DNA of 5,341 nucleotides from JAKLQJ01 sp964534135. GTDB lineage: Bacteria; Elusimicrobiota; Elusimicrobia; Elusimicrobiales; UBA9959. Below are positions 5,340 through 5,341 of the stretch, piece after piece (within the stretch, counting starts at the first letter, position 1; each line of letters begins with the position of its first letter). The notes beneath the pieces are model-generated. The model was not told where the DNA came from, ran no database searches, and saw only the letters and a program-made list of their open reading frames with translations. The translations under genes and the position numbers were made by a program. Where the stretch lies: assembly GCA_964534135.1 (NCBI GenBank), contig CAZHQC010000135.1:1-5341 (forward strand). Reading direction: 5' to 3'.

Positions 5340-5341
5340 TG

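Overview
The window suggests a bacterium with a double-membrane envelope and an AT-rich genome. It carries three plus-strand genes whose products all appear to be exported or membrane-bound. The best taxonomic guess is a deep-branching phylum rich in TPR-kinase fusions, with Elusimicrobiota as my first candidate. That guess rests only on the architecture and general look of the kinase and was not tested.

Layout: 1-195 is an upstream region with a sigma-70-type promoter (TTGACA, 17 bp, TATCCT) whose -10 box lies inside a perfect 7-bp inverted repeat. 196-2826 encodes an 876-residue receptor-like Ser/Thr kinase: signal peptide, His-rich repeat, Gly/Ser/Thr linker, six TPR-like repeats, one membrane span, and a complete Hanks-type kinase at the C-terminus. 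2827-3236 is a non-coding gap that is markedly richer in GC than its surroundings. 3320-4555 encodes a TPR-like putative lipoprotein, and 4573-5313 an unrecognised exported protein. A GTAG-plus-hairpin element closes the window.

The most striking feature is a pair of about 80-nt elements at 3237-3323 and 4573-4654. Each can fold into an outer 16-position stem enclosing two small hairpins, forming a three-way junction. The copies differ in sequence but keep the fold, with three compensatory base-pair changes. Each sits exactly on the start codon of the following gene. Each begins ATGACCC and ends GGGTGA. Conceptually removing one element, by joining the first ATGA to the bases after the terminal GTGA, recreates a clean ATG start in both genes: ATG-AAA-AAA-ATA for the lipoprotein, and GAGG-ttatc-ATG-ATA-TTT for the exported protein. 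This looks like a small non-autonomous palindromic element that inserted twice at start codons. It supplied a new GTG start, a new ribosome-binding region and, in the second gene, 26 extra in-frame codons. The geometry resembles HUH/Y1-transposase (IS200/IS605, REP/RAYT) elements, but no transposase is present in the window.

How the genes might work together (inference): the kinase would hold its TPR region in the periplasm and its catalytic domain in the cytoplasm, so the lipoprotein and the exported protein are possible periplasmic partners. Shared location and TPR content are the only support.
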